A stretch of 64,000 nt of DNA from Microbacterium esteraromaticum (GCF_028747645.1 NZ_CP118100.1:620001-684000), one strand, 5' to 3'; numbered from the stretch's first letter, positions 17,054 through 25,802 are shown. Notes: generated by a model not told the origin, from the sequence alone. Numbers and translations are program-made.

Positions 17054-17109
17054 GCGGGGTGCGACGCGGCGGGGGACGCGGCGGGGGACGCAGTGGGGAG
17101 GGGGAGCGG

Positions 17110-18228
17110 ATGCTGACACTCGGGGGCGTTGACGGGGGGCGTGCGGCGGCGGTGTGCGACGCCCTGCCGGGTGCGCTCGCAGGGTCGGCGCCGATCGCGC
17201 TGGGGTTCAGGCCCGCACCCGACGAGGTGGTGCCGGACGGCACCGCGGTCGTGATCGCCACGTCTGGGTCATCGGGCATCCCGAAGCGGGTCGTGCTCAG
17301 CGCCGCCGCACTGCGTGCGAGCGCCGAGGCGACGGCCGCGCGCATCGGCACGGGGCAGTGGATGCTGGCACTCCCGGCCGCATACATCGCCGGGGTGCAG
17401 GTGATCGGCCGCTCGCAGCTCGCGGGGTACGAGCCGGTACTGCTGGGGGAGCGCTTCGCGCCCGACGCCTTCGTCCGCGCCACGGAGGGACTGCGCACCG
17501 ACGTCGACCGGTTCACGTCGTTCGTGCCGGCGCAGCTGCAGATGCTGCTCGACGCCGCCGATGATGACGAACGGGTGCTCGACGCACTGCGCTCGTACCG
17601 TGCCATTCTCATCGGCGGGCAGGCGCTCCCCGACTCGGTACGCGAGCGGGCCGTCGACACGGGAGCGCGTATCGTGCGCACCTACGGATCGAGCGAGACG
17701 GCGGGGGGCTGCGTCTACGACGGCGTTCCGCTGGAGGGCGTGCGACTCGCGGAGGTCGATGGTGAGGTCCGCATCGCCGGTCCGCACCTGGCGACCGGGT
17801 ATCTGGGCGACGCCGCGCTCACCGCGGCGACGTTCGTCAGTGACAACGACGGCATCCGCTGGTACCGCACGGGTGACGCCGGAATCGTCGCCGACGGGCG
17901 GCTCCACATCACCGGGCGCATCGACAACGTGATCGTCTCGGGTGGTATCAACGTGTCGCTCGATCGCGTGGAACGGGTCGTGCGCAGCATCCGCGGTTTC
18001 GAGCAGGCCGTCGTCGTCGGCGTTCCGGACGAGCGCTGGGGCGAGGCATCCGTCGTCTTCGCCACCGGCGCCGACGCGGCGAACCGTCTCGACGACGTGC
18101 GCGAACGCGTCGCCGACGAGATCGGCAGGCACGCGCGACCCGTTCGTATCCAGATCATGCCGGAGCTGCCGCTGCTGGCATCCGGGAAGCCCGACCGCGA
18201 AGCGCTTCGCCGGCTCGCGCGAGGGTGA
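17110..18228 (+). CDS. menE: o-Succinylbenzoate-CoA ligase
   Basis: A 372-residue adenylate-forming enzyme that activates o-succinylbenzoate with ATP and CoA for MenB. Motifs in order: VVIATSGSSGIPKRVVLS (phosphate loop, near 55-72), IVRTYGSSETAGG (A5 motif), WYRTGDAG, HITGRIDNVIVSGGINVS (hinge) and LPLLASGKPDREAL with the catalytic Lys. It is shorter than the usual 450-500 residues because the N-terminal part is brief, as in actinobacterial MenE. ATG 17110 has a GGGGAG site. Its stop overlaps a GTG at 18225 of the next frame. Confidence 0.94.
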   Translation: MLTLGGVDGGRAAAVCDALPGALAGSAPIALGFRPAPDEVVPDGTAVVIATSGSSGIPKRVVLSAAALRASAEATAARIGTGQWMLALPAAYIAGVQVIGRSQLAGYEPVLLGERFAPDAFVRATEGLRTDVDRFTSFVPAQLQMLLDAADDDERVLDALRSYRAILIGGQALPDSVRERAVDTGARIVRTYGSSETAGGCVYDGVPLEGVRLAEVDGEVRIAGPHLATGYLGDAALTAATFVSDNDGIRWYRTGDAGIVADGRLHITGRIDNVIVSGGINVSLDRVERVVRSIRGFEQAVVVGVPDERWGEASVVFATGADAANRLDDVRERVADEIGRHARPVRIQIMPELPLLASGKPDREALRRLARG

Positions 18229-18245
18229 CGCGGCCGCCGACCCGG

Positions 18246-18260
18246 CAGACTGGGCGCATG
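18246..18260 (+). promoter_or_regulatory. Possible leaderless -10 (CAGACT) for the methyltransferase
   Basis: CAGACT (18246-18251), 6 bases, then ATG 18258. It differs from TANNNT at the first base, so it is weaker than the others. Confidence 0.35.
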
Positions 18261-19049
18261 GCGACCTATACGCACGGGCATCACGATTCGGTACTGCGCT
18301 CGCACAACACCCGCAACGTCTCGAACTCGGCCGCCTATCTTGCGCCGCACCTCACCGCCACGACGCGGCTGCTCGACATCGGAGCAGGCCCCGGCACGAT
18401 CACCATCGACTTCGCGAACCGGGCGGCCCATGTCACCGCGACCGAGATCAACGCCGACGCGCTCGGTCTGTCACGGGCGCTCGCCGCGGAACGCGGCGTG
18501 ACGAACATCGACTTCTCGATCGAGGACGTCCACACGCTGAGCTTCTCCGACGGTGCCTTCGACGTCGTGCACGCCCACCAAGTGCTGCAGCACGTCGCGG
18601 ACCCCGTGCAGGCGCTGCGCGAGATGCGCCGTGTCACGAAGCCCGGTGGCATCGTCGCGGCGCGGGATGCCGACTACGCGGGGTTCATCTGGTTCCCGCT
18701 GCTGCCCGAACTCGACGAGTGGTTGCAGCTCTACCGGGCGGCGGCGCGGGCGAACGGCGGGGAGCCGGATGCCGGTCGGCGACTGTTCGCCTGGGCGCGC
18801 GCGGCTGGTTTCACCGAGATCGAGGCGACGGCATCCACCTGGTGCTACGCGACCGAGGCCGAGCGCGAGTGGTGGGGCGGCATGTGGGCCGACCGCATTC
18901 TGCACTCCGCGCTCGCCGAGCAGCTCACGGCGGCCGGCATGGCGACGGATGCCGACCTGCGCCGGATCAGCGCTGCCTGGCGCGCGTGGGCATCCGACGG
19001 CGACGGCTGGTACCTGGTGCCGCACGGCGAGATCCTCTGCCGTGCCTGA
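18258..19049 (+). CDS. Class I SAM-dependent methyltransferase
   Basis: A 263-residue methyltransferase. The SAM-binding glycine motif is LLDIGAGPGTITIDFA (about 38-53), with acidic motif II VTATEINADAL and the FDVVHAHQVLQHVADPVQAL segment of UbiE/Methyltransf_11 proteins. The substrate is unknown. It follows menE, which invites a demethylmenaquinone role, but the sequence lacks features that would make it MenG, so I do not assign that. The start ATG 18258 (MATYTHGHHDSVLRSH) matches the usual beginning of this group; a GTG at 18225 overlapping menE is the alternative. Confidence 0.88.
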   Translation: MATYTHGHHDSVLRSHNTRNVSNSAAYLAPHLTATTRLLDIGAGPGTITIDFANRAAHVTATEINADALGLSRALAAERGVTNIDFSIEDVHTLSFSDGAFDVVHAHQVLQHVADPVQALREMRRVTKPGGIVAARDADYAGFIWFPLLPELDEWLQLYRAAARANGGEPDAGRRLFAWARAAGFTEIEATASTWCYATEAEREWWGGMWADRILHSALAEQLTAAGMATDADLRRISAAWRAWASDGDGWYLVPHGEILCRA

Positions 19050-19091
19050 CCCTCTGCCGCGCCTGACACCGGGCTGACCCCGGGCGCCGTT

Positions 19092-19171
19092 CGCAACTCC
19101 GGAAGAACGTGGGGTTCCGGGGCGAATTCGGGGCTGTGGGAGCCTGGGGAGCCTGTTTCTCCGGAGTTGCG
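19092..19171. repeat. Intergenic inverted-repeat element, family A copy 3
   Basis: Arms CGCAACTCCGGAAGAAC (19092) and GTTTCTCCGGAGTTGCG (19155-19171). The arms match copies 1 and 2 but the interior is largely different, so arms appear conserved and loops free. It lies between the methyltransferase and the sensor kinase genes. Confidence 0.8.
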
Positions 19172-19236
19172 TACGGGGCTGGCACGGTGCACGCGGATAC
19201 ATCCGCAGATGGACGCGTCGGGGGCTTCCGCTCCCG

Positions 19237-19251
19237 TAGCGTGAGAGGGTG
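19237..19251 (+). promoter_or_regulatory. leaderless -10 element (TAGCGT) for the sensor kinase
   Basis: TAGCGT (19237-19242), 6 bases, then GTG 19249. Confidence 0.5.
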
Positions 19252-20514
19252 TTCCGCCCCGTTCCCCGCACCTGGCTCGTGCTCGACATCGTCGGCGCCG
19301 TCTTCGGTGTGCTGCTGACCCTGCCGATGTCGCTCGCCTTCGCCGCCGACTGGCTGAGCATGTGGCTGCAGCCGGAATGGCTGTCGGTCCTGCTGCACAT
19401 CCTCATCGCCATCGTGATGTGGGGTGCCGCGGCGATCAGCCGGCTCTCGCCCGCATTGGCGCTGATCATCGCCTGGGGTGCGGCGATCGTGCAGATGGCG
19501 GCGGGGCTGCCGCCGGCGGCGTACAACATCGCCATCTTCGGCGTGCTGTTCGGCACTGCCGCGTGGGGGTCCCGACGGCTGCTGTGGATGGGCGGCGCCT
19601 CGACGCTGCTGGGGGGCATCCTCGCCGGCTTCTACATCGCGGTCGTCCAGTTCGATGCATCGTCGGTGGTCGCCCCGGCGCCACCTGAGCTGCGCGTCGT
19701 GCTGCTGGCGCTGCTCTTGGGGATCACGATCGGGTTCGCGCTGGTGATCTCGTGGGGAGCGGGGCTGCTGTGGCGGCTGGTGCGGCACGGGCAGCAGACG
19801 CGTGAGGCGCAGCTGCGTGCCGAGACGCTCGCGGCCGAAGAGCAGGAGCGCGTCAGCATCGCGCGTGACATGCACGACGTCGTCGCGCATTCGCTGGCGG
19901 TGGTCATCGCCCAGGCGGACGGGGCGCGCTATGCCGCCGCGGCGGCGCCCGAACTCGCGCAGGAGGCGTTGGGCACGATCGCGACGACGGCGCGGTCTGC
20001 GCTGTCGGATGTGCGGATGCTGCTCACACAGCTCCGGCACCGCCAGGGCGACGGTCCGCAACCGACCCTCGCCGACTTGGAGACCCTGTTCGCACAGGTA
20101 CGTCACGCGGGCGTCGAGCCCCGTGTGACCGTCGATCCGATGCCGCCGGGGGAGCCGCCCGGAGCGATCCAGCTTGCCGTGTACCGCATCTTGCAGGAGG
20201 CACTCACCAACGCGCTGCGACATGGCACAGGTGATGTCGATGTGCATCTGGCGTGGCTGGCCGAGCGGGTCGAGATCAGGGTGCGCAACAGCATCCGCAC
20301 GCCACTGCCGCCACGCGCGGTGGCGGTGGCCCGCACCGGAGCGATCCCGCAGGCGGTCGGGGCGGGTCACGCCGGGCATGGCCTGGTCGGCATGCGCGAA
20401 CGCGCGCAGTTGGTGGGCGGTACGCTCGTGGCCGGGGCGGATGCCGGTGTTTTCACCGTCAGCGCCACGCTTCCGATCGGGCCGCAGCGCTCCGCTGCCG
20501 ACAGCGCCCGCTGA
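19249..20514 (+). CDS. Two-component sensor histidine kinase, NarL/DesK type
   Basis: A 421-residue membrane kinase. About five hydrophobic segments fill residues 8-180 with no large outside domain, so it may sense a state within the membrane. A HisKA_3 dimer domain follows with ERVSIARDMHDVVAHSLAV (phospho-acceptor His209). The HATPase_c domain shows QEALTNALRHG (N box) and GHGLVGMRERAQLVGG (G box). A Pro-Arg-rich insert precedes the G box. The response regulator starts 15 bases downstream and is its partner; the ABC/FtsX exporter after that is a likely target, as in envelope-stress modules, which is inference. Confidence 0.93.
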   Translation: MFRPVPRTWLVLDIVGAVFGVLLTLPMSLAFAADWLSMWLQPEWLSVLLHILIAIVMWGAAAISRLSPALALIIAWGAAIVQMAAGLPPAAYNIAIFGVLFGTAAWGSRRLLWMGGASTLLGGILAGFYIAVVQFDASSVVAPAPPELRVVLLALLLGITIGFALVISWGAGLLWRLVRHGQQTREAQLRAETLAAEEQERVSIARDMHDVVAHSLAVVIAQADGARYAAAAAPELAQEALGTIATTARSALSDVRMLLTQLRHRQGDGPQPTLADLETLFAQVRHAGVEPRVTVDPMPPGEPPGAIQLAVYRILQEALTNALRHGTGDVDVHLAWLAERVEIRVRNSIRTPLPPRAVAVARTGAIPQAVGAGHAGHGLVGMRERAQLVGGTLVAGADAGVFTVSATLPIGPQRSAADSAR

Positions 20515-20529
20515 TCTGCTGGAGGTTCC

Positions 20530-21165
20530 ATGATCTCGGTCGTGCTCGTCGATGACCAGGCGCTGTTCCGCGCGGGCATCCGCATGCTCGTCGCATCGCA
20601 GCCCGATATGGACGTCGTCGGCGAAGCCGGCGACGGACGCGAGGCACTCGACGTCATCGCACGCACCCGACCCGACGTGGTGCTGATGGACATTCGGATG
20701 CCGGTGATGGACGGCCTGACGGCCACGGCCGAACTGCTGACGCAGCCGAACCCGCCCCGCGTGGTGATGCTCACGACCTTCGACCTCGACGAGGCCGCAG
20801 CCAGGGCGATCCAGCAGGGGGCCAGTGGTTTCCTGCTCAAGGACGCCGACCCGGAGTTCCTGCTGGCGGCGATCCGCACGGTCGACGCCGGGTCGAGCGT
20901 GATCGCCGCCGCGGCCACTCGCGACCTGTTCGCCCACTTCACCAGCGAGACCAAACCCGTGCCTGCGCAGTACGCCGAGCTCACCGAGCGCGAGCGTGAG
21001 ATCTTCGCGCTCGCCGCGCGCGGCCTGTCGAACGCCGAGATCGCGGCGCGCGAGTTTCTCAGCGAGGCGACGGTGAAGACGCACGTCAGTCGCATCCTCG
21101 GCAAGCTCCTGCTGCGCGATCGGGTGCAGCTGGTCGTCTTCGCATTCGAGCACGGTCTGGTCTGA
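20530..21165 (+). CDS. LuxR/NarL-family response regulator
   Basis: A 211-residue response regulator. The receiver domain (1-120) shows the acidic pair VLVDDQ, phospho-acceptor Asp54 in VLMDIRMPVMDG, and the conserved Lys in FLLKDADPE. The C-terminal LuxR helix-turn-helix (about 145-205) reads LTEREREIFALAARGLSNAEI then ATVKTHVSRIL. It pairs with the kinase just upstream. ATG 20530 has a perfect GGAGGTT site. It probably controls its own operon and the ABC/FtsX genes that follow. Confidence 0.95.
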   Translation: MISVVLVDDQALFRAGIRMLVASQPDMDVVGEAGDGREALDVIARTRPDVVLMDIRMPVMDGLTATAELLTQPNPPRVVMLTTFDLDEAAARAIQQGASGFLLKDADPEFLLAAIRTVDAGSSVIAAAATRDLFAHFTSETKPVPAQYAELTEREREIFALAARGLSNAEIAAREFLSEATVKTHVSRILGKLLLRDRVQLVVFAFEHGLV

Positions 21166-21273
21166 TTCGCCCGCGGCGGGCATCCGCACGGCCGACGACG
21201 GGCATCCGAGATCATTCTGCCGATGTATGCCGGATGATCCGCCGGGGCGATGCGGCCCCGGTACCGGCGCTCA

Positions 21274-21289
21274 TAGCGTCGAAGACATG
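21274..21289 (+). promoter_or_regulatory. leaderless -10 element (TAGCGT) for the ABC ATPase
   Basis: TAGCGT (21274-21279), 7 bases, then ATG 21287. It has the same hexamer as the kinase gene promoter at 19237, giving the exporter its own promoter. Confidence 0.5.
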
Positions 21290-22048
21290 CAGATCACGAC
21301 TTCCGAACTCGGCCTCGCCGCGCGCGTTCAGCACCTCACCAAGTCCTACGGAACCGGGGATGCCGCCGTGCGCGCCCTCGACGGCGTCAGCGTCGGCATC
21401 CGCCGCGGCCAGTTCACCGCGATCATGGGACCGTCCGGTTCGGGCAAGTCGACCCTGATGCACATCATGGCGGGGCTCGATTCGCCCACCGAGGGGCGGG
21501 CGTGGATCGGTGACACCGAGATCACCGGCCTCGGAGACCTGGAGATGACCATTCTGCGGCGCCGTCGTGTGGGGTTCATCTTCCAGTCGTTCAACCTGGT
21601 GCCGACCCTCGACGCCCTCGGCAACATCCTGCTGCCGTTCGAACTCGACGGCCGTAGGCCGTCTGCGATCGAGCGCGCCCGCATCGACGGACTGATCGAG
21701 ACGCTGGGGCTTGGTGCTCGTCTGACGCACCGTCCGCACGAGCTCTCGGGCGGGCAGCAGCAGCGCGTCGCCATCGTCCGTGCGCTCGCCACCGCGCCCG
21801 ACCTCGTCTTCGCCGATGAGCCCACCGGAAACCTCGACTCGGCGACGGGACGCGAGGTGCTGCAGCTGCTCGCGATGGCCAGCCGCGAGCACGGGCAGTC
21901 GATCGCCATGGTGACACACGACGCGGTGGCGGCCAGCCACGCCGACCGGGTGCTGTTCCTGGGCGATGGGCGCATCGTCGCCGACCACCCGCGGCAGAGC
22001 GCCGAACAGATCTCGTCGTACATGCTCGCCGCAGAGGTGGCGGCATGA
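21287..22048 (+). CDS. ABC transporter ATP-binding protein, MacB/LolD type
   Basis: A 253-residue ATPase. Walker A is GPSGSGKST (48-56), the Q loop lies in VGFIFQSFNLVPTLDAL, the signature is LSGGQQQRVAIVRALA, Walker B is LVFADEPTGNLDS, and the switch His sits in AMVTHDAVA. The LVPTLDALGNILLPFEL segment is typical of ATPases that pair with FtsX-like permeases, working as mechanotransmission or efflux devices. Its stop overlaps the start of that permease (ATGA at 22045). The ATG 21287 follows a well-placed -10; upstream codons in frame are shadow. Confidence 0.95.
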   Translation: MQITTSELGLAARVQHLTKSYGTGDAAVRALDGVSVGIRRGQFTAIMGPSGSGKSTLMHIMAGLDSPTEGRAWIGDTEITGLGDLEMTILRRRRVGFIFQSFNLVPTLDALGNILLPFELDGRRPSAIERARIDGLIETLGLGARLTHRPHELSGGQQQRVAIVRALATAPDLVFADEPTGNLDSATGREVLQLLAMASREHGQSIAMVTHDAVAASHADRVLFLGDGRIVADHPRQSAEQISSYMLAAEVAA

Positions 22049-23532
22049 CCGCCGTCGCTGCGGGGGCTGCCGGCGCCAGCGTCACGGCGGGGGCCGACCT
22101 GTCGAGGCCACGTGCGTCGCGTCTGGCCTGGCTCCGTGAACGCGGCATGGGTGCCAGCATCCTCGTTGCCGCGCTCTCGGCTTCGTTCGGGGTGATCCTC
22201 GTCGAGACGACCGTCTACATCGGGGCCTTCCTGCAGGCCGACCCGTACATCGGCGACAGCGAGACTCTGGCCATCGTGGTTGCGATCCTGTCGGTGCTGC
22301 TGACCGGAGTGGCGATGTACGTCGCCGCGATCGTCACCGCCAACACCTTCTCGACGATCATCGCCGGGCGCACCCGACGCATCGCGCTGGTGAGGCTGAT
22401 CGGTGCCTCGGCGCGGTCGCAACGCTCCGAGGTGTCGTCGCAGGGATTCGTGGTCGGCCTGCTGGGGGCGACCATCGGCCTCGTGATCGGGGTTGGCGCG
22501 TCGGCCACCGGGATGCTGCTTGCCGATCAGCTGCTCGCCGGGGCGCCCGAAGGTGTCAGCCCGATGCAGCCCGCGGTGCTGCTGCCGTTCATCGGTGTGG
22601 CCCTCACGACCTGGTTGGCGGCCTGGGTCGGCTCGCGGCGGGTGCTGACGGTGACACCGTTGCAGGCATTGGGTGGATCGGTCGAGCGCGCTCACGCTGA
22701 GGTCTCATCGCGCACCGGGCGTCATGTCGGGGCGCTGATCCTGCTGATCCTGGGTGCGGCGCTGCTCGCATTCGGTGTGATGCTCGGCCTCGTCACACCG
22801 CTGGGTGTGGTGGTGGCGTTCTTCGGCGGACTGCTGTCGTTCACCGGGCTCGCGCTCGGATCGGTGATGGTGATGCCGCCGATCCTGCGACTGGTGGGGC
22901 GCGCGTTCGGCCGTTCGGCCACGGCTCGTCTCGCGGCAGAGAACGCCCTGCGCTACCCCGAGCGCTCGAGCCGGATGGCGATCGGCGTGGTGATGGGGGT
23001 GACGCTGGTGACGATGTTCGCCGTCGCGCTGGAATCGACGAAGATGCTGCTGGGACGCCAGGCCGATGAGCAGACGCTGCAGACGACCTTCGCGGTGCTC
23101 GACGGGTTCGCCGCGGTGATGATGGTGCTCGTCGCGGTGTCGGGGGTGATCGCCGCGGTCGGGTTGGTGAACCTGCTGACGATCGGTGTGGTGCAGCGCA
23201 CCCGCGAGCTGGGGCTGCTGCGGGCGATCGGTCTGACCGGCGGCCAGGTGCGGCGCATGGTGCTGCTGGAAGCCGTGCACGTCACCGTCGCTGCGACGAT
23301 CAGCGGCCTCGTGCTCGGCATTGTCTACGGTTGGGTGGCGGCGCAGTCGCTGCTGGGCTCCGTTCCGGTACTGCCCGACTTCGAGCCCGCAGGGCTCGTG
23401 TCGCCGGCCGTGCCGTGGATGCCCGTGGCGATCATCGTGGCCGCCACAGCCGTGCTCGCCCTCGTCGCCGCTGTCGCCCCGACGCGCTTGGCGACGCGCG
23501 TCGCACCGGTCGAGGCGCTCGCCGCCGAGTAG
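22045..23532 (+). CDS. FtsX-like ABC permease
   Basis: A 495-residue membrane protein with two FtsX-like permease units. The first (about 95-185) begins with TIIAGRTRRIALVRLIGAS and the second (about 350-490) has VGLVNLLTIGVVQRTRELGLLRAIGLTGGQVRRM, the coupling motif that meets the ATPase. A short N-terminal helix and four to five helices between the units complete it. It lacks a large outside domain, unlike MacB, resembling BceB/LolE-like actinobacterial permeases. It forms an operon with the ATPase, next to a NarL-type two-component pair. The substrate is unknown; antimicrobial peptides or lipids are possible. Confidence 0.92.
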   Translation: MTAVAAGAAGASVTAGADLSRPRASRLAWLRERGMGASILVAALSASFGVILVETTVYIGAFLQADPYIGDSETLAIVVAILSVLLTGVAMYVAAIVTANTFSTIIAGRTRRIALVRLIGASARSQRSEVSSQGFVVGLLGATIGLVIGVGASATGMLLADQLLAGAPEGVSPMQPAVLLPFIGVALTTWLAAWVGSRRVLTVTPLQALGGSVERAHAEVSSRTGRHVGALILLILGAALLAFGVMLGLVTPLGVVVAFFGGLLSFTGLALGSVMVMPPILRLVGRAFGRSATARLAAENALRYPERSSRMAIGVVMGVTLVTMFAVALESTKMLLGRQADEQTLQTTFAVLDGFAAVMMVLVAVSGVIAAVGLVNLLTIGVVQRTRELGLLRAIGLTGGQVRRMVLLEAVHVTVAATISGLVLGIVYGWVAAQSLLGSVPVLPDFEPAGLVSPAVPWMPVAIIVAATAVLALVAAVAPTRLATRVAPVEALAAE

Positions 23533-23557
23533 GCCACGGCGCCCCGAGCGCCCCGAT

Positions 23558-23572
23558 TAGGCTGATCGGATG
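23558..23572 (+). promoter_or_regulatory. leaderless -10 element (TAGGCT) for the ComB-like gene
   Basis: TAGGCT (23558-23563), exactly 6 bases, then ATG 23570. No Shine-Dalgarno sequence is present, as expected for a leaderless mRNA. Confidence 0.65.
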
Positions 23573-24244
23573 CCACAGCCGACGTCGCAGACACCGTTGA
23601 CCCAGTCGTCGTACCAGGTGCGTTTCGAGTGGGGTGCGGACGGGCTCGCGCGGCTCGCGCCCGCCGACGTGGTCATCGTCGTCGATGTGCTGCGGTTCTC
23701 ATCGACGATGGCGGATGCTGTCGCGCAGGCTCCCATCGCATTGGAGCGTGCACTGGCCTGGTCGGCCAACGGCGCCCAGGTCGCGGGCGCCGCGGCGCGG
23801 GTGGCCCCCGTGGTGCTGCTCGGTGGCATCCGCAACGCCTCGGCGACCGCACGCGCGGTGATGACCCTGCAGGAGCGGCGCGGTGACCGTACCTCGGTCA
23901 GCGTCGTCGCGGCGGGGGAGCGCGATGCGGACGGGCGGCTGCGCTTCGCCGTCGAGGATCAGCTCGGGGCCGGAGCGGTGATCGCCGCGCTGTCTGATCT
24001 GGGCATCGATCATTCCGCTCCCGAGGCCGCTGTGTCGGCGGAATCGTTCCGTGCGCTTCGGCGCGGGGTGCGTCATCTGCTGATCGGAAGCGCCTCCGGG
24101 CGGGAACTGGCCGACGGTGTTGCGTCGACCGAGCGAATGCTGGCCGATGGCATCCGCCCCGCGACCATCGAGGAATGCGCCGCTGCGGATACCACCGAAA
24201 CGGTGCCCGCTCTGCAGGGCGGTGTCTTCGTCCCGTTCGCTTGA
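23570..24244 (+). CDS. 2-Phosphosulfolactate phosphatase-like protein (ComB family)
   Basis: A 224-residue ComB-family protein. The family's VVIVVDVLRFSSTMADAV segment (near 35-52) holds the Asp and Arg of the fold; VVLLGGIRNASATARAV and HLLIGSASGRELAD also fit. True ComB hydrolyses 2-phosphosulfolactate in coenzyme M synthesis, which Actinobacteria lack, so the substrate here is probably different. It has its own leaderless promoter. No partner genes for sulfonate metabolism are near, and the neighbours on both sides look unrelated. Confidence is high for family, low for reaction. Confidence 0.75.
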   Translation: MPQPTSQTPLTQSSYQVRFEWGADGLARLAPADVVIVVDVLRFSSTMADAVAQAPIALERALAWSANGAQVAGAAARVAPVVLLGGIRNASATARAVMTLQERRGDRTSVSVVAAGERDADGRLRFAVEDQLGAGAVIAALSDLGIDHSAPEAAVSAESFRALRRGVRHLLIGSASGRELADGVASTERMLADGIRPATIEECAAADTTETVPALQGGVFVPFA

Positions 24245-24295
24245 GCCCGACAGGCCAGCGCCCGCGCGCCGCCGCGCCGGGGCGCCGCAGGCGCG

Positions 24296-24312
24296 TAGGG
24301 TCTGATGACATG
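24296..24312 (+). promoter_or_regulatory. Possible leaderless -10 (TAGGGT) for the DUF3054 gene
   Basis: TAGGGT (24296-24301), 8 bases, then ATG 24310. The spacing is a little longer than the 6-7 bases at other genes. Confidence 0.4.
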
Positions 24313-24696
24313 AGGTACCTGCCCGCGCTCATCGTCGACGCCGTTCTGGTGCTCGTTTTCGCCGCTATCGGACGGGCCTCGCACAATGAGGACCCCCTGG
24401 GATTCGTGCTCACCGCCTGGCCATTCCTGATCGCACTCGTGCTGGGTCATGCGATTGCCGCACTGGTTCCGGCGCGTCCGCGGCGTCCGTGGTCACTGGG
24501 CTGGGGAGTGATCGTGTGGGTGGTCACTGTCGCCGGAGGGATGCTGCTGCGCATCGCCACGGGTGACACCGCCGAGACGCCGTTCATCATCGTCGCGACG
24601 CTGGTGCTGGGTGCGTTCTTGCTGGGCTGGCGGCTGATCACGATGCTGGTGCGCAGGTTCCGGGCACCCGCCGAGGCACCGACGACCGAGTCGTAG
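24310..24696 (+). CDS. DUF3054 family membrane protein
   Basis: A 128-residue protein with four hydrophobic helices (about 3-20, 35-53, 62-80 and 90-108) and a charged tail. It fits the DUF3054 family: LIVDAVLVLVFAAIGRASH at the start, the GFVLTAWPFLIAL segment and GMLLRIATG near the third helix. The function is unknown. It meets the SprT-like gene tail to tail with seven bases between the stops. Confidence 0.8.
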   Translation: MRYLPALIVDAVLVLVFAAIGRASHNEDPLGFVLTAWPFLIALVLGHAIAALVPARPRRPWSLGWGVIVWVVTVAGGMLLRIATGDTAETPFIIVATLVLGAFLLGWRLITMLVRRFRAPAEAPTTES

Positions 24697-24703
24697 GTCG
24701 GCG

Positions 24704-25192
24704 TCAGCGCGGCATCTGTGCCGCGAGGCGATCGGCAGCGGTGATCTCGCGCCGACGCCATTCGAACAGGTATCGGCGGTCGAATCGCCGCGAGCACTTG
24801 GCGCACGATGTCTCGCGCGCCGGCCGCCGATGGCGGTAGGCGACATGGCCCGAGGGACACTGGCCGACCCAGGGCGCCAGTTCGGTGGCCGTCTCGCCGT
24901 GATGCGTCGTGCCGCCGACGTAGCCCAGGCGGCGCGCTACGCGCTTCCACTCCGCGCCGTGCCCTGCGCCGTGCCCGGCCAGCGCGTGGGCCACCTCGTG
25001 CAGCAGGGTCTGATGGATCTCGTCGTCATCGAAGCGGGCGGCCAGATAGCGCGACACGGTGATGCGCTTGCGCTGGTAGTCGCAGAGGCCTGCGCGGCGC
25101 TTGGCATGGTCGAAGTCGAAGGTCCACGAATCGTCGAGATGCATGCGGATCAGCGCTTCACCCCACACACGCACGCGATTCAGATCGGCCAT
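24704..25192 (-). CDS. SprT-like zinc metalloprotease-domain protein
   Basis: A 162-residue SprT-like protein. The zinc-protease motif HEVAHALAGHGAGHG gives HExxH with a further His; GAEWKRVARRLGY follows as in the family. A C-terminal treble-clef zinc site is formed by QCPSGH and SCAKCSRRF. Eukaryotic Spartan-type relatives cut DNA-protein crosslinks; bacterial SprT roles are unproven. ATG 25192 is preceded by TACTCT at the leaderless distance. It lies between DUF3054 and the TPR-like gene with no evident link. Confidence 0.88.
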   Translation of the reverse strand: MADLNRVRVWGEALIRMHLDDSWTFDFDHAKRRAGLCDYQRKRITVSRYLAARFDDDEIHQTLLHEVAHALAGHGAGHGAEWKRVARRLGYVGGTTHHGETATELAPWVGQCPSGHVAYRHRRPARETSCAKCSRRFDRRYLFEWRRREITAADRLAAQMPR

Positions 25193-25204
25193 GTGATCAG
25201 AGTA
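25190..25204 (-). promoter_or_regulatory. leaderless -10 element (TACTCT) for the sprT-like gene
   Basis: On the minus strand TACTCT (25199-25204) lies 6 bases before ATG 25192. Confidence 0.6.
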
Positions 25205-25271
25205 GGGCGGGCGACCGACATCGGGCAGCCCCAATCCTCGGCGGGCTGCCGACCAGGTCGGCGGCGTCGAC

Positions 25272-25802
25272 TCAGGCGAAGACGCTGGGCTCGACCGCGC
25301 TGCGGCGCTCGGCTGCCTCGATCGCGCGCAGGGCCTTCTCGAGTTCGCTGTCGTCAGCACCGGCCGAGCGACGCAGAAACAGCGACTGCTTGAAGCTGTC
25401 GCGCGCCTCGTCGAAGTCGCCGGCCTCGTAGGCGTTCTTGCCGTGGTGCTGGTAGGCGAAGGCGGCGATTCCGGCCCAGCCCTGCCCCTCGGCCTCATGC
25501 GCGCAAGTCGCGAGCTCCTGCGCGGCTGCGGCGTGGGATCCGCGGTTCTGCAGCACGGTGGCATGCAACACGCGCGCCCGCAGCAGGTCCTTGCGGGTGC
25601 CGGCCATCCGAGCCTGACGCACGGTCTCTTCGGCCAGCGCGAGCGCCTCATCAAGGCGGTCGAGCACCTTCAGCAACCACACGCGTTCCAGCAGTACCGG
25701 CAGGCTGCGCTGGTTCTCGATCTCGGCCAGGCGCGCCATGCACTCGCGCGCATCCACCAGTTCACGAAGCGTGTCGGGGTCGTATCCCTGGATCAAATTC
25801 AC
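25272..25802 (-). CDS. Tetratricopeptide-like helical protein, function unknown
   Basis: A 176-residue soluble helical protein. The segments LLERVWLLKVLDRLDEALAL, LLRARVLHATVLQNRGSHAA and FAYQHHGKNAYEAGDFDEAR have the spacing and small-residue pattern of TPR repeats, arranged from about 45 to 150. I do not recognise a named family. GTG 25802 (VNLIQGYDPDTL) is chosen because GAGAGGAG lies 8 bases upstream; an ATG at 25868 would add 22 Arg/Gly-rich residues. A protein-interaction scaffold is the simplest reading. Confidence 0.72.
   Translation of the reverse strand: MNLIQGYDPDTLRELVDARECMARLAEIENQRSLPVLLERVWLLKVLDRLDEALALAEETVRQARMAGTRKDLLRARVLHATVLQNRGSHAAAAQELATCAHEAEGQGWAGIAAFAYQHHGKNAYEAGDFDEARDSFKQSLFLRRSAGADDSELEKALRAIEAAERRSAVEPSVFA

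Noticed and set aside
18258..19049. Demethylmenaquinone methyltransferase (menG)
   Set aside because: Position beside menE is suggestive, but sequence shows only a general class I methyltransferase.
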